A stretch of 64,000 bases of DNA, from the NCBI RefSeq assembly GCF_041053105.1, contig NZ_CP163444.1, positions 310,001 to 374,000 on the forward strand, written 5' to 3'. The DNA comes from Streptomyces sp. R44 (lineage in GTDB: Bacteria > Actinomycetota > Actinomycetes > Streptomycetales > Streptomycetaceae). Shown here piece after piece: positions 36,025-44,031 of this stretch; the first letter of the stretch is position 1; each line of letters starts with the position of its first letter. Under the pieces are notes generated by a model. That model made no database searches and had not been told where the DNA came from. It saw only the letters and a program-made list of their open reading frames with translations. Both the position numbers and the translations under genes were made by a program.

Positions 36025-37620
36025 TCACGCGGTCGGGGCGTGCGGGGCGGCCGGGATGACCAGGCCGCGGAAGGGGTTCTCCGGTGTGCTGGAGAGGTCG
36101 GCGAGCAGGGGTGCCTTGCCGACGGTGGTGGGGCCCGCGAAGGCGGTGGAGATGTTCTCGGCGAGGTCGGGGGTGATCGGCCAGGCCAGGGTGCGCAGGG
36201 CCCAGAGGAACCGCAGCGCGCCGGAGACCTCGCTCGCGTCGTCGGCCTGGATCCGGGCGGAGCGCAGCGCCAGCACCTCCAGGTGGAGGGCGACCGCCTC
36301 GGCGGCCTTGCGGACGCTGAAGTTCTCCAGCCGGTAGGCGTCCTCGAAGCGTCGCCGGGACGCCTGGAGGGCCGCGTCCCACCACGGCGAGGGCGTCGCG
36401 TCGATGTGGCGGCCGGTCAGGGCGCCGAGCTGGTCGACGATCGCCGTGAGGGGGGCGTCGTAGCGTGCGGCGATGGTGTCGGCCGCGATGGGCTCGCTGA
36501 ACTCCGCCTGCTGCAGTTCGGGGCTGGTCAGGGCGAGGACGAACCGCGCCCGGTCACGGCCGACGGACTCCAGGTAGTCGCGCGCCCAGCGCACGTCGCC
36601 CTTGCTGGTGGAGAACTTGCGGCCCTCCAGCATGTAGTACTGGTTGGTGAGCGTGCGCGTCCTCGGGAGGGGCACCGGCATGCCGTGGCGTGCCGCGAGC
36701 AGCGCCAGGGTCACGTAGACGAAGGCGTTGTAGAAGCCGTTGTCGATGCCGATGAACTGGACGAGCTCGTCGGCCTGGGTGTCCAGGCGTGCCTGCTGCA
36801 GCCAGTACAGGTGGCCGACGTAGATCTCCGGCCAGGCGTTGATGGCCTGCGGCTGGATGTCGGGACCGTCCCACTCGACCGTGATGCCCCAGGTCGTGGG
36901 GTAGGTGACGGGGATGTAGGGGAGCCGTCCGGCGAGCGTGTCGGCGACGACCTTGGCCAGGTCCGGGCGCAGCCGCACCTCGGAGGTCCGGTACCAGTTG
37001 GTGATCATGGACCGGTGGCGTTCGAGGTCCAGGACCCAGATCGAGACGGGGCGCTGCGGCAGGGCGGAAGCCGTGTCGCTCACGGGCAGCAGGGCGCCGG
37101 GCAGGTTGTAGAGGCCGCAGGCTTCGCAGACGCCGGCCCTGGCGTGGGCGAGGCAGGTGGGGCACCGCCCCGTGACGAAGGCCTCGGCCTTGTACTCACC
37201 GGTGTCGGCGTCGAACGGCAGCTCGACCTCGCGCAGGTCGAACGCGCCGTGCTCCCAGAGCCGGGTGAAGAAGGAGCGGACGAACGTGGTGTAGTCCTCG
37301 TCCGGCCGTTCGAAGAGGTCGACGTCGACGCCGGCCAGTTCCAGCGACTTCGTCACGCTCTCCAGGGCGTGCTGGATGAGCGCCTCCGGCGTGGTCCCGA
37401 GCCGTTCGGCGGTGGTGACGACATAGGTCTGGTTGTCGTCGGTGCTGGTGGCGAAGGCCACGTCGTGCCCGAGGACCTTCTGGGACCGGGCGCACACGTC
37501 GCTGTTGAGGACGGGGCCGGCGAGGTGGCCCAGGTGCAGGTCGCCGTTGGGTGTGGGGGGCGAGAAGGTGACGTTGACGCGGCGCGGGGCGGGGGCGTCG
37601 GCGCCCGGGGAGTCGGTCAT
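36025..37620 (-). CDS. Methionyl-tRNA-synthetase-like protein, half of a split hydrazine synthetase
   Basis: 531 residues. The class I signature is seen as PPTPNGDLHLGHLAGP (HIGH motif), the zinc knuckle CPTC-x8-CEAC is intact, and the KMSKS loop is seen as KFSTSKGD. In s56-p1 biosynthesis, Spb40 joins a cupin and a MetRS-like domain in one chain and links N6-hydroxylysine to an amino acid through an N-N bond. Here the MetRS-like chain follows a separate one-domain cupin gene with a one-base TGATG overlap, so the two should act as one enzyme. A GTG at 37623 is an alternative start. Confidence 0.85.
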   Translation of the reverse strand: MTDSPGADAPAPRRVNVTFSPPTPNGDLHLGHLAGPVLNSDVCARSQKVLGHDVAFATSTDDNQTYVVTTAERLGTTPEALIQHALESVTKSLELAGVDVDLFERPDEDYTTFVRSFFTRLWEHGAFDLREVELPFDADTGEYKAEAFVTGRCPTCLAHARAGVCEACGLYNLPGALLPVSDTASALPQRPVSIWVLDLERHRSMITNWYRTSEVRLRPDLAKVVADTLAGRLPYIPVTYPTTWGITVEWDGPDIQPQAINAWPEIYVGHLYWLQQARLDTQADELVQFIGIDNGFYNAFVYVTLALLAARHGMPVPLPRTRTLTNQYYMLEGRKFSTSKGDVRWARDYLESVGRDRARFVLALTSPELQQAEFSEPIAADTIAARYDAPLTAIVDQLGALTGRHIDATPSPWWDAALQASRRRFEDAYRLENFSVRKAAEAVALHLEVLALRSARIQADDASEVSGALRFLWALRTLAWPITPDLAENISTAFAGPTTVGKAPLLADLSSTPENPFRGLVIPAAPHAPTA

Positions 37621-37973
37621 CACGCGTCCTTGCCGTGCTCGGTGGGCTGGAGCCAGTAGATGCTGACGAAGGTCAGCGGGTCGGACTCGCTGGTGTTCGT
37701 GACCTTGTGGTCGGTGCCGTGCGGGATGTAGATGACGTCGCCCGGGGTGATCCGGCGCTCCTCGGTGCCGACGCGCAGGTGGCCCTCACCGCTGATGAAG
37801 ATGAAGGTCTCGTCGGTGGCGTGTCCGTGGGGCGTGCTGGACTCGGTCGGCCGGATGGAGCACAGGGTGCTGTTCCAGGGCGGGACGACGACGCCGTCCC
37901 AGGGGTAGAGCTCCCGGATGTCGCAGCCGTTCTTCCGGATCCGGGCGTCGTCGGCGTCGGTCTTCACGTGCAT
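37620..37973 (-). CDS. Single-domain cupin, half of the split hydrazine synthetase
   Basis: 117 residues. Cupin motif 1 is HGHATDETFIFISGEG (HxH and Glu ligands) and motif 2 is GDVIYIPHGTDHKVTN with the final His, so the metal site is complete. In fused hydrazine synthetases the cupin domain catalyses the rearrangement that forms the N-N bond. This one is transcribed just before the MetRS-like gene and is separated by a TGATG overlap. The ATG at 37973 is preceded by an AGGGA site. Confidence 0.85.
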   Translation of the reverse strand: MHVKTDADDARIRKNGCDIRELYPWDGVVVPPWNSTLCSIRPTESSTPHGHATDETFIFISGEGHLRVGTEERRITPGDVIYIPHGTDHKVTNTSESDPLTFVSIYWLQPTEHGKDA

Positions 37974-38014
37974 GGTGGAAGTCCCTTCGATGGGTGCGTC
38001 GGAGCCAGCCGGGG

Positions 38015-39259
38015 CTAGCGGAGGGAGAGCAGTCGCTGGATGGTGTCGGGGTGAAACGATTCGGCAGAGACGCCGTAGGCCCCCTTGAACGTGGCGAGCC
38101 GGGAGCCGGCCAGCGCCGGGTCGGTGGGCCACGCCTTGGCGTACGCCCTGCGACGGGCGGCGCCTTCGGGGGTGAAGGTCATGTTCATCGCGGTCCGGAC
38201 GGATCCCGAGATGCGCAGGCGGCGCATCCGCTCCTCGCGCTCGTCGACGTACGGCTTGAGGATCCCCGGCGACCACGTGGTGCTGGACCGCAGCGCCTCC
38301 CAGACCAGGCGGGCGTCCCGTAGAGCGATGGACAGGCCCTGGCCGACCACCGGATCGGTCCAGCCGGCCGCGTCGCCGATCAGCACCGCGCCGGGGACGG
38401 CGGGACCGTCCGTCCAGGCGTCGTTCATCGGGTAGAAGGCGCAGGACTCCGAGGGGGTGACCGCGGCGAACATCTCGCTGTTGGGGATGCAGTCGAGCTG
38501 GAACGCCTTGAGGAAGTCGGCCTGCCGAGTCGGGCCGGAGAAGCGGCCCTTCTGGGCGACGTCGTGCAGCAGGTACAGCCGGGCCTTGGCGCCCGCGCGG
38601 GGGAAGACGAAGTAGAGGAGGTCCTTCTCGGTGCCGATCGAGGTGACGTGGGCGGGCCAGTCGTGGAGGTCCTCCACGAGCATGCCGCCGCCCAACGAGT
38701 TCGGCGGGGTCTGGGTCAGGGAGATGCCGAGCTGGCGCCGTACGGTCGAGGTGCGGCCGTCCGCTCCGACGACGAGTCGGCAGGACACCTCGTACTCGAC
38801 GTCGTCGTACTCGTAGCGCACGCCGGGGTGGGTCCCGCCCGTCACCGTGACGTCGCCGATCCCCCGCACGACCGTGGCCCCGGCCTCGGCGGCGGCGGTG
38901 GCGAGCGCCTCGCACGCCTCGGGGTGACCGACGTCGAGCACGCCGCGGATGCCGGGCAGCATCTCGTCCAGGTGGAGGGCGTTGGCCCAGGCGGCCTCCG
39001 GGTCGGTGATCTCGTCGAATCCGACGAAGCGGTCGATGTAGGTGCCCCCCGCGGCGAGCAGCTGCTTCTCCAGGCCGAGTGCGAGGAGTTCGACCACGCC
39101 CCAGCAGTTGATCACCTCGCCGCGCACCTTGTCCCGGTAGACGGTCTGCCGTTCCAGGAGCAGGACGTCGTATCCGTCGCCCGCCAGCGCCGCCGCCAGG
39201 GCGGATCCGGCTATTCCGCCGCCGATCACCACTGCGTCCACACGCTCAACTGTCGCCAT
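38015..39259 (-). CDS. FAD-dependent monooxygenase (class A, geranylgeranyl-reductase-like)
   Basis: 414 residues. The FAD motif VIGGGIAGSALAAALAGDGY, the RxxxV-x-GADGRTSTVRRQLG segment and the GDAAGWTDPVVGQGLSIALR block are complete, placing it among para-hydroxybenzoate-hydroxylase-type flavoproteins. The ATG at 39259 has a GGAGG site; longer starts are unsupported. It heads the 14-gene polycistron, 41 bases before the cupin gene. It may oxidise the nitrogen- or carbon-based intermediate. Confidence 0.85.
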   Translation of the reverse strand: MATVERVDAVVIGGGIAGSALAAALAGDGYDVLLLERQTVYRDKVRGEVINCWGVVELLALGLEKQLLAAGGTYIDRFVGFDEITDPEAAWANALHLDEMLPGIRGVLDVGHPEACEALATAAAEAGATVVRGIGDVTVTGGTHPGVRYEYDDVEYEVSCRLVVGADGRTSTVRRQLGISLTQTPPNSLGGGMLVEDLHDWPAHVTSIGTEKDLLYFVFPRAGAKARLYLLHDVAQKGRFSGPTRQADFLKAFQLDCIPNSEMFAAVTPSESCAFYPMNDAWTDGPAVPGAVLIGDAAGWTDPVVGQGLSIALRDARLVWEALRSSTTWSPGILKPYVDEREERMRRLRISGSVRTAMNMTFTPEGAARRRAYAKAWPTDPALAGSRLATFKGAYGVSAESFHPDTIQRLLSLR

Positions 39260-39897
39260 GGAACCCTCCACAGAAGCCCTTTCAAGGCATTGCCGTATTG
39301 ACCGCCCCGGAAATGGGCAGCCGGAAGTCCGAGCTGGTCGAATCGATAGAGTTGCCGCGGGACGGGGAATGCGGCAATGCAAGGGGGAGTCACTGTCGGA
39401 AGAACCCCGGACCCACGCCCGATGGAGCGGAGCAGGCCCGCTGACGGCCTTGCGTCCGGGGGTTCTTCCGGTCACTAGGGGGGAAGCGCCGCCGCTCCGG
39501 ATCGCCGCGCGGACACTTTCGGTCGCAGATGGAACAATCCTGAGGACCCGTGAAAGTCGACGGCACCCGCGCACTGATCACACACGCCGGCTCCGCCTCC
39601 CTCACTGGTCCGCCCTTGGTACGAGTGTCGGTTGCGGCATCCACGATCCGCGCCGAAGCGGGCAGCGGCAATGCCGACTTGCGAAAATCGCGACCCGATT
39701 CGGGCAAAGATGCGAATGTCGCACCTCCCGCAAAGACCGGGAACCGACGGGAGAGCGCTTTCCCCAGAGAGGGAAACTCGGTTGGACGTCGGTCAGGGCG
39801 GACGGGAAACTCGCCGACGCTCAGGGGAAGTTCATCGAGGCGTACCTCCCGATACGGCTACGGCTCCTACCCTGAGCGGCCGGCAGAACGGCCCACG
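39260..39897. promoter_or_regulatory. Upstream region of the hydrazine polycistron
   Basis: 638 bases without a convincing gene. Its 5' side must carry the promoter of the flavin monooxygenase and all genes downstream to phzF. No ATAG-N6-CTAT site was seen here. The part around 39640-39740 has several short imperfect inverted repeats and lower GC. Confidence 0.5.
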
Positions 39898-40515
39898 TCA
39901 CGAAGGCGCGAGGCTCGACGGACCACAGATGCCTCGCTGGATGATGTCCCACATCTGCCTGATCTCTTCCACCGCGCCCGGTTCGCGCGGCTCCTCGTCG
40001 CCCTGCTCACTCGCGGCGCGCGCCCGGTACTCGGCGCCGAGAATCAGAAACCGCGACAGCATCGCCAGATCCTCCGGACGGACCGCGGCGTGCAGCTGTC
40101 CGTCCCGATAGGCCTGGCTGAAGAGGTCCTGCACGGCGGTGACCCAGGACGTCGTCCAGGCGAGGTCTCCGTCCGGCCGCTCGCGGCTGAGCCGTGCCGC
40201 GGAGCGCACGGCCGGCTCCTCCTCGAGCAGCCGCGCCAGTTCGAGCGTCACGTCGATGGCCCGGTGCAGCGCGGGGGCCGGGCCCGACGGCAGGGCGTCG
40301 AGGGCCGCCCGGGTGACGGTCTGGCCCTTCGCCTGCACGGCGGCAGCCAGTTCGTCCTTGGTCGAGAAGTGGAACGTCAGGGCGCCGATCGTTATCCCGG
40401 CGGCCCGGCAGACGCGGTTCAGCGCGGCGCCGGCGTAGCCGCTCCGGTCGAACTCGGTCGCTGCGGCGTTCACCAGGGCCTGCCGGGTGCGTACCGCCCG
40501 TAACTGCCTCGTCAT
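39898..40515 (-). CDS. TetR-family regulator, gamma-butyrolactone-receptor-like
   Basis: 205 residues. The helix-turn-helix YAGAALNRVCRAAGITIGAL followed by TFHFSTKDEL matches the ScbR/ArpA pattern in which GALxFHF(S/P)xK is typical. The ligand pocket domain follows. The ATG at 40515 has GGAG seven bases upstream. It is less canonical than the receptor at 43260 and may be a pseudo-receptor binding other signals. It diverges from the IS701-like gene. Confidence 0.8.
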   Translation of the reverse strand: MTRQLRAVRTRQALVNAAATEFDRSGYAGAALNRVCRAAGITIGALTFHFSTKDELAAAVQAKGQTVTRAALDALPSGPAPALHRAIDVTLELARLLEEEPAVRSAARLSRERPDGDLAWTTSWVTAVQDLFSQAYRDGQLHAAVRPEDLAMLSRFLILGAEYRARAASEQGDEEPREPGAVEEIRQMWDIIQRGICGPSSLAPS

Positions 40516-40883
40516 GCATGTCTCCGGTCCGCTGGTCGGTGGTCAACAGGACGGCCCCTTCCGGCGCCGGCAGCGAGGACGGCAGATGCGCGCACCACGC
40601 GTACGACAGGCGCCGCGAAGGCCGAGTGCACCGCCCTGTCCGTCCCCGGATCGGTCCGAAGGCGGAGCGCCGGACGGCCCTCCACGGGAGCGGAACCTAC
40701 CTGCGGCCCCCTTTCTGCGGGCGCCGCCGAGGGGCCGACCTCGTTGTCCAGCGGTCGTGGCGGCAAGTGTGACGCCGCAGGTCAGCGTCGACAAGCCCGT
40801 CGATCACGGTTGGCCGGTTCACGCAGAGTCAGGCTTCCGGCCCCCAAGGCGCGGACTTCAAGGGTGGGTTGGCTGGTTCGCTC

Positions 40884-40920
40884 CGACAAAAAAATAGCAG
40901 CCCCTATTATTCTTTTGTCG
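40884..40920. promoter_or_regulatory. A/T-rich imperfect palindrome with ATAG-N6-CTAT core, before the IS701-like gene
   Basis: CGACAAAAAAATAG and CTATTATTCTTTTGTCG form an imperfect inverted repeat. Its core AATAG-CAGCCC-CTATT resembles the AACATAG-TCATCT-CTATGTT palindrome between the receptor and afsA genes (43934). It lies 32 bases before the transposase-like start and about 370 bases before the divergent TetR gene. Confidence 0.55.
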
Positions 40921-40951
40921 TCGACCTCTGAGCCGCACCCCGGAGCCCCTC

Positions 40952-42190
40952 ATGATCAACTTCGCGTACGGTGCCGACCGACTGCCCATCCAGGAAGACG
41001 GGCATCGAGTCGCCGGTTTCGCCGATCAGCTCTTCACTCACTTACCGCGGGCGGACCAGCGCCGCTGGGCCGCCGCGTATCTGCTGGGACTTCTGGCGGT
41101 CTCGGGCAGGAAGTCCATGCGCAGCCTGGCTGCCGCCATCACCGACTCCCCCACCGCCTCGCAGTCGCTGCACCGCTTCATCAACGCCAGCCCGTGGGAC
41201 TGGCAGCCGGTCCGGGGCGAGCTGAGGCGCTGGGTCGAACAGCGGACGCGGCCGAAGGCCTGGACCATCGGCGTCGCCGTGGTGCCCAAGCGGGGTGACC
41301 AGTCGTGCGGGGTGCACCGCAGGTTCGTGCCGGCCCTGGGCCGCACCATCAACTGCCAAGTCGGCATCGGGCAGTTCCTGGCCACGAGCCGCGGTCAGAT
41401 TCCCGTGGACTGGCGTCTGCACCTGCCGAGCGAATGGAGTGAGGAGAAGCTGCGCCACCGCACGCGCATCCCCGAGGCCGTCCACCCCCTGCCGGCCTGG
41501 GCGCAGGTGCTCGACCTGGCCGACACGCTGGCCGCCGACGCGTGCCCGGCGCTGCCGCTCGTGGCGGATCTCCGCGAGTACAAGGAGTCCGACCGGCTCC
41601 TCCTGGGACTGCGGCAGCGCGCCACCGACTTCGTCGTCGCCGTCCCCGACAGCCTGGCCGTCCAGCCTCCCGCGGCGGTCCGTCCCTCCGGTCCGGCCGC
41701 CGACGTTTCCGCTTCGCCGATCAGCGCGCGTCGTTTCCTGGAGACAGAAGGTGAACTGCTCCGCTCGGTCCTGGGGGCGAGCCACCTTCGCCCCTCGGGC
41801 CTGACCCGTGTGGTCACCGGACTGGTGCGCCTGCCCCGCGGCCCGCAGCCGCAGCGCTTCTACCGGCTGTTCGCCGAGGTCCCCCGCGAGGGCGAGCAGC
41901 CCACCGCACTGTGGCTCACGACCCTCGTCCACCTGTCGATGGAGGAGCTTCTGGAGCTGGCGTCCCTGCCGGCCACCATCCCCCGCACGATGCGCCGTCT
42001 GGAGGGCAGCTTCGGACTCCAGGACTTCGAAGGCAGGTCCTATCCCGGCTGGCATCGGCATGTGACGCTGGTGTCCGCGGCCTGCGCCTTCCAGGAACTG
42101 TCGGAAGTCGATCCGGCCGGCCTTCCCGGCGTCGTTCCCTCCGCCCGTCTGATCAGGGCCCCCCGACGACCGGCGCGGCTTCCGGTCTGA
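40952..42190 (+). CDS. IS701-type transposase homologue with altered catalytic site, probably domesticated
   Basis: 412 residues. The framework of IS701 transposases is clear: SGRKSMRSLAAAITDSPTAS near the N-terminus, VPALGRTINCQVGIGQFLAT, and RSYPGWHRHVTLVSAACAFQ at the end. However, the segment normally carrying the first acidic pair (a DDTGxPKxG-like block) reads TIGVAVVPKRG, and the usual ADxGYGD-like block reads VADLREYKESD, so the catalytic acids appear replaced. The gene is intact, has its own hairpin terminator, a GGAG ribosome site and an operator-like palindrome. No terminal repeats were seen. It may have a DNA-binding or regulatory role. Confidence 0.7.
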   Translation: MINFAYGADRLPIQEDGHRVAGFADQLFTHLPRADQRRWAAAYLLGLLAVSGRKSMRSLAAAITDSPTASQSLHRFINASPWDWQPVRGELRRWVEQRTRPKAWTIGVAVVPKRGDQSCGVHRRFVPALGRTINCQVGIGQFLATSRGQIPVDWRLHLPSEWSEEKLRHRTRIPEAVHPLPAWAQVLDLADTLAADACPALPLVADLREYKESDRLLLGLRQRATDFVVAVPDSLAVQPPAAVRPSGPAADVSASPISARRFLETEGELLRSVLGASHLRPSGLTRVVTGLVRLPRGPQPQRFYRLFAEVPREGEQPTALWLTTLVHLSMEELLELASLPATIPRTMRRLEGSFGLQDFEGRSYPGWHRHVTLVSAACAFQELSEVDPAGLPGVVPSARLIRAPRRPARLPV

Positions 42191-42214
42191 CGCCGCGCGG
42201 CCCTGCGCGACAGG

Positions 42215-42246
42215 TCCCGTGGCACAAGTCCTCCTGTGCCACGGGA
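42215..42246 (+). terminator. 12-bp stem terminator after the IS701-like gene
   Basis: TCCCGTGGCACA and TGTGCCACGGGA pair perfectly around AGTCCTCC, 25 bases past the stop. Confidence 0.75.
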
Positions 42247-42292
42247 CGGGGGGTTCGCTCTCACTACCTCTGGCGCCCACCTGACGGGCGCT

Positions 42293-42403
42293 CCGGTGTC
42301 GCGCAGGTCACCGGGGTTCTCCGGCGACGGAGGTCATCGGGGTTCGCCGGCGTCGCGGAGGTCACCGGGGGTTCTCCGACGTCGCGGAGGTCACCGGGGT
42401 TCG
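42293..42403. repeat. Degenerate 28-bp tandem repeat, four units
   Basis: Four units of 26-29 bases begin CCGGTGTCGCG, CCGGCGACGG, CCGGCGTCGCGG and CCGACGTCGCGG, each running through AGGTCACCGGGG (or AGGTCATCGGGG) to TTC(T/G). They lie between convergent genes and overlap no strong ORF. Confidence 0.75.
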
Positions 42404-42435
42404 CCGGCGCGGCGCGAACCGCTGCCCGGCATCGT

Positions 42436-43227
42436 TCACACCGCGCTCCACCCGCCGTCCACCGCCACCGCTCCGCCGGTGACGAACGACGCCCGGCCGC
42501 TGCACAGCCACAGCGCGGCCTGCGCGATCTCCTCCGGGTCCGCCAGTCGCTTCTGCACCGCGCGTCCGGTCAGCCTCTCGACCGTCTCGGGGGTGCCGTC
42601 CAGGTACGGCTCCAGCTGAGGGGTGCGGGTGGCTCCCACCGTCAGCGCGTTCACCCGGATTCCAGCGGCCCCGTACTCCGCCGCCGCGGCTCGGGTGAGA
42701 CCGAGAACCGCGTGCTTGGCCGCGATGTACGGGGCCGTGGCGCCCGTCGCCGAATGCCCGGCGACGCTGGACGTGTTGACGATCGCGCCACCGTGCTCCT
42801 GGCGCAGCATGACGGGGATCTGCTGGCGCATGCAGTTCCAGACGCCCCGCACGTTGACGTCCATGACCGTGTCGTAGGCGTCCTCGTCCAGTTCGTGCAG
42901 GACGGGGCCGAACGCCCCCGCCCCGGCGTTGTTGAAGGCGGCGTCCAGTGCGCCGAACTCCTCGACCGTCCGGGCGACGGCCTCCCCCACCTCTTCGGGG
43001 ATCCGTACGTCGCCCGGCACGGCCAGCGCCCTCCCCCCGTCTCCGAGGATCGCCTCGGCCAGTTCGCGCAGGGTGTCCTTGCGCCGGGCCACCAGCACGA
43101 CGGCCGCGCCCTCCCTGGCGAAGAGCTTCGCAGCAGCGGCCCCGATGCCGCTCGACGCTCCAGTGATCATGACTGTGCGGCCCTGTAACGCTCCCGTTAT
43201 GTGTGACATAGCCAGATTCAACGCCAT
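42436..43227 (-). CDS. Short-chain dehydrogenase/reductase, possibly of signalling-lactone type
   Basis: 263 residues. The cofactor motif MITGASSGIGAAAAKLFARE, the NNAGAGAFGP turn and the catalytic Ser with Tyr-x3-Lys (TSSVAGHSATGATAPYIAAK) are complete. Beside AfsA and a receptor gene, SDRs of this kind often reduce the 6-keto group of gamma-butyrolactone precursors (BarS1/ScbB-like role). The start may be 43209, which removes six residues. It could instead act in the hydrazine pathway. Confidence 0.8.
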   Translation of the reverse strand: MALNLAMSHITGALQGRTVMITGASSGIGAAAAKLFAREGAAVVLVARRKDTLRELAEAILGDGGRALAVPGDVRIPEEVGEAVARTVEEFGALDAAFNNAGAGAFGPVLHELDEDAYDTVMDVNVRGVWNCMRQQIPVMLRQEHGGAIVNTSSVAGHSATGATAPYIAAKHAVLGLTRAAAAEYGAAGIRVNALTVGATRTPQLEPYLDGTPETVERLTGRAVQKRLADPEEIAQAALWLCSGRASFVTGGAVAVDGGWSAV

Positions 43228-43259
43228 GCACAGCGGGCACGGCAGCCCCTATGGGGCGA

Positions 43260-43904
43260 TCAGGTTCGATTCACGCCATCCGGAGGGGAACCGTCCTCGT
43301 CGAAGCGCACGGTCTCGATGACCCTGGCCGCGCACTCCTCGGCGGCGACGAGCGGCAGCAGAAGGACCCACATCTGCCGGATGCGGTCCGGCAGGTCCTT
43401 TCGACCGCTGTCGAGCTGGGCGTTCATCTGCGCCCCGGTGCAGGCGTTGACCACGAGCTGCGCCAGTGCCCGCACCTCCACGTCGGGCCGCAGCTCGCCG
43501 TTCTCGCTGGCCTCGCGCAGGAACGGCTGGAGCACGTCCGCCCACTGCCGGTAGGAGTTGCCCTCCTCGTCGCAGACGAAGTACTCCTGATCCATCACCA
43601 ATCGGGCACCCGCCAGCAGTAAAGGGTCCTCCCTCAACTGCGTCGCCCACGCCACGGTGATGTCCACGGCACCCTGCAGGCCGGCTGCCGTGGACCTGGT
43701 CACCAGCTCCGGCTGGCTCCGGACGATCTCACGGGCGAGCTCCTCCTTGGATTCGAAGTGGAAGTAGAGCGCCCCCAGCGTCAGGTTCGCCCGTCTCGTG
43801 ATCTTGCTGACGCTCGCCCCGGCGAACCCGAACTCGGCAAAGACCTCGGCGCCCGCCCTCAGGATGGCCGCTCGTGTCCGAGCACTCCGCTCTTGTTGAG
43901 CCAT
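43260..43904 (-). CDS. Gamma-butyrolactone receptor-type TetR regulator
   Basis: 214 residues. The HTH is FAGASVSKITRRANLTLGAL followed by YFHFESKEELA, which is strongly of the ArpA/ScbR type, and the ligand domain has the usual conserved Trp residues (VAWATQL, YRQWADVL). The ATG at 43904 has GGAGG upstream; a TTG at 43931 is unlikely. It diverges from afsA, as in the classical receptor-synthase pairs, and a palindromic site lies between them. Confidence 0.88.
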   Translation of the reverse strand: MAQQERSARTRAAILRAGAEVFAEFGFAGASVSKITRRANLTLGALYFHFESKEELAREIVRSQPELVTRSTAAGLQGAVDITVAWATQLREDPLLLAGARLVMDQEYFVCDEEGNSYRQWADVLQPFLREASENGELRPDVEVRALAQLVVNACTGAQMNAQLDSGRKDLPDRIRQMWVLLLPLVAAEECAARVIETVRFDEDGSPPDGVNRT

Positions 43905-43933
43905 GCACCTGCCTCCCCAGTCCCTCGACAATA

Positions 43934-43953
43934 AACATAGTCATCTCTATGTT
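43934..43953. promoter_or_regulatory. Candidate autoregulatory element between receptor and afsA genes
   Basis: AACATAG-TCATCT-CTATGTT is a perfect 7-bp inverted repeat with a six-base centre. It lies 30 bases before the receptor ATG and 79 bases before the afsA ATG. The position and A/T-rich arms fit an ARE bound by gamma-butyrolactone receptors. Confidence 0.65.
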
Positions 43954-44031
43954 ACTGCGCAGAGTTCACTTGCACCGTTGTCTGCAGTAGCCGCCTGCAC
44001 CCAACTCGCATCGTTCCAGGGGGAACTACCG

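Noticed and set aside
36025..37620. MetRS-like gene as the housekeeping methionyl-tRNA synthetase
   Set aside because: It is coupled to a cupin and sits with lysine hydroxylase and FAD oxidase genes, the pattern of hydrazine synthetase; a housekeeping metG would not be expected there.
40952..42190. Active insertion sequence
   Set aside because: Catalytic blocks are altered, no terminal repeats are visible, and it has cluster-like regulation and termination.
42293..42403. CRISPR array
   Set aside because: Units are continuous, without unique spacers, and no cas genes are present.
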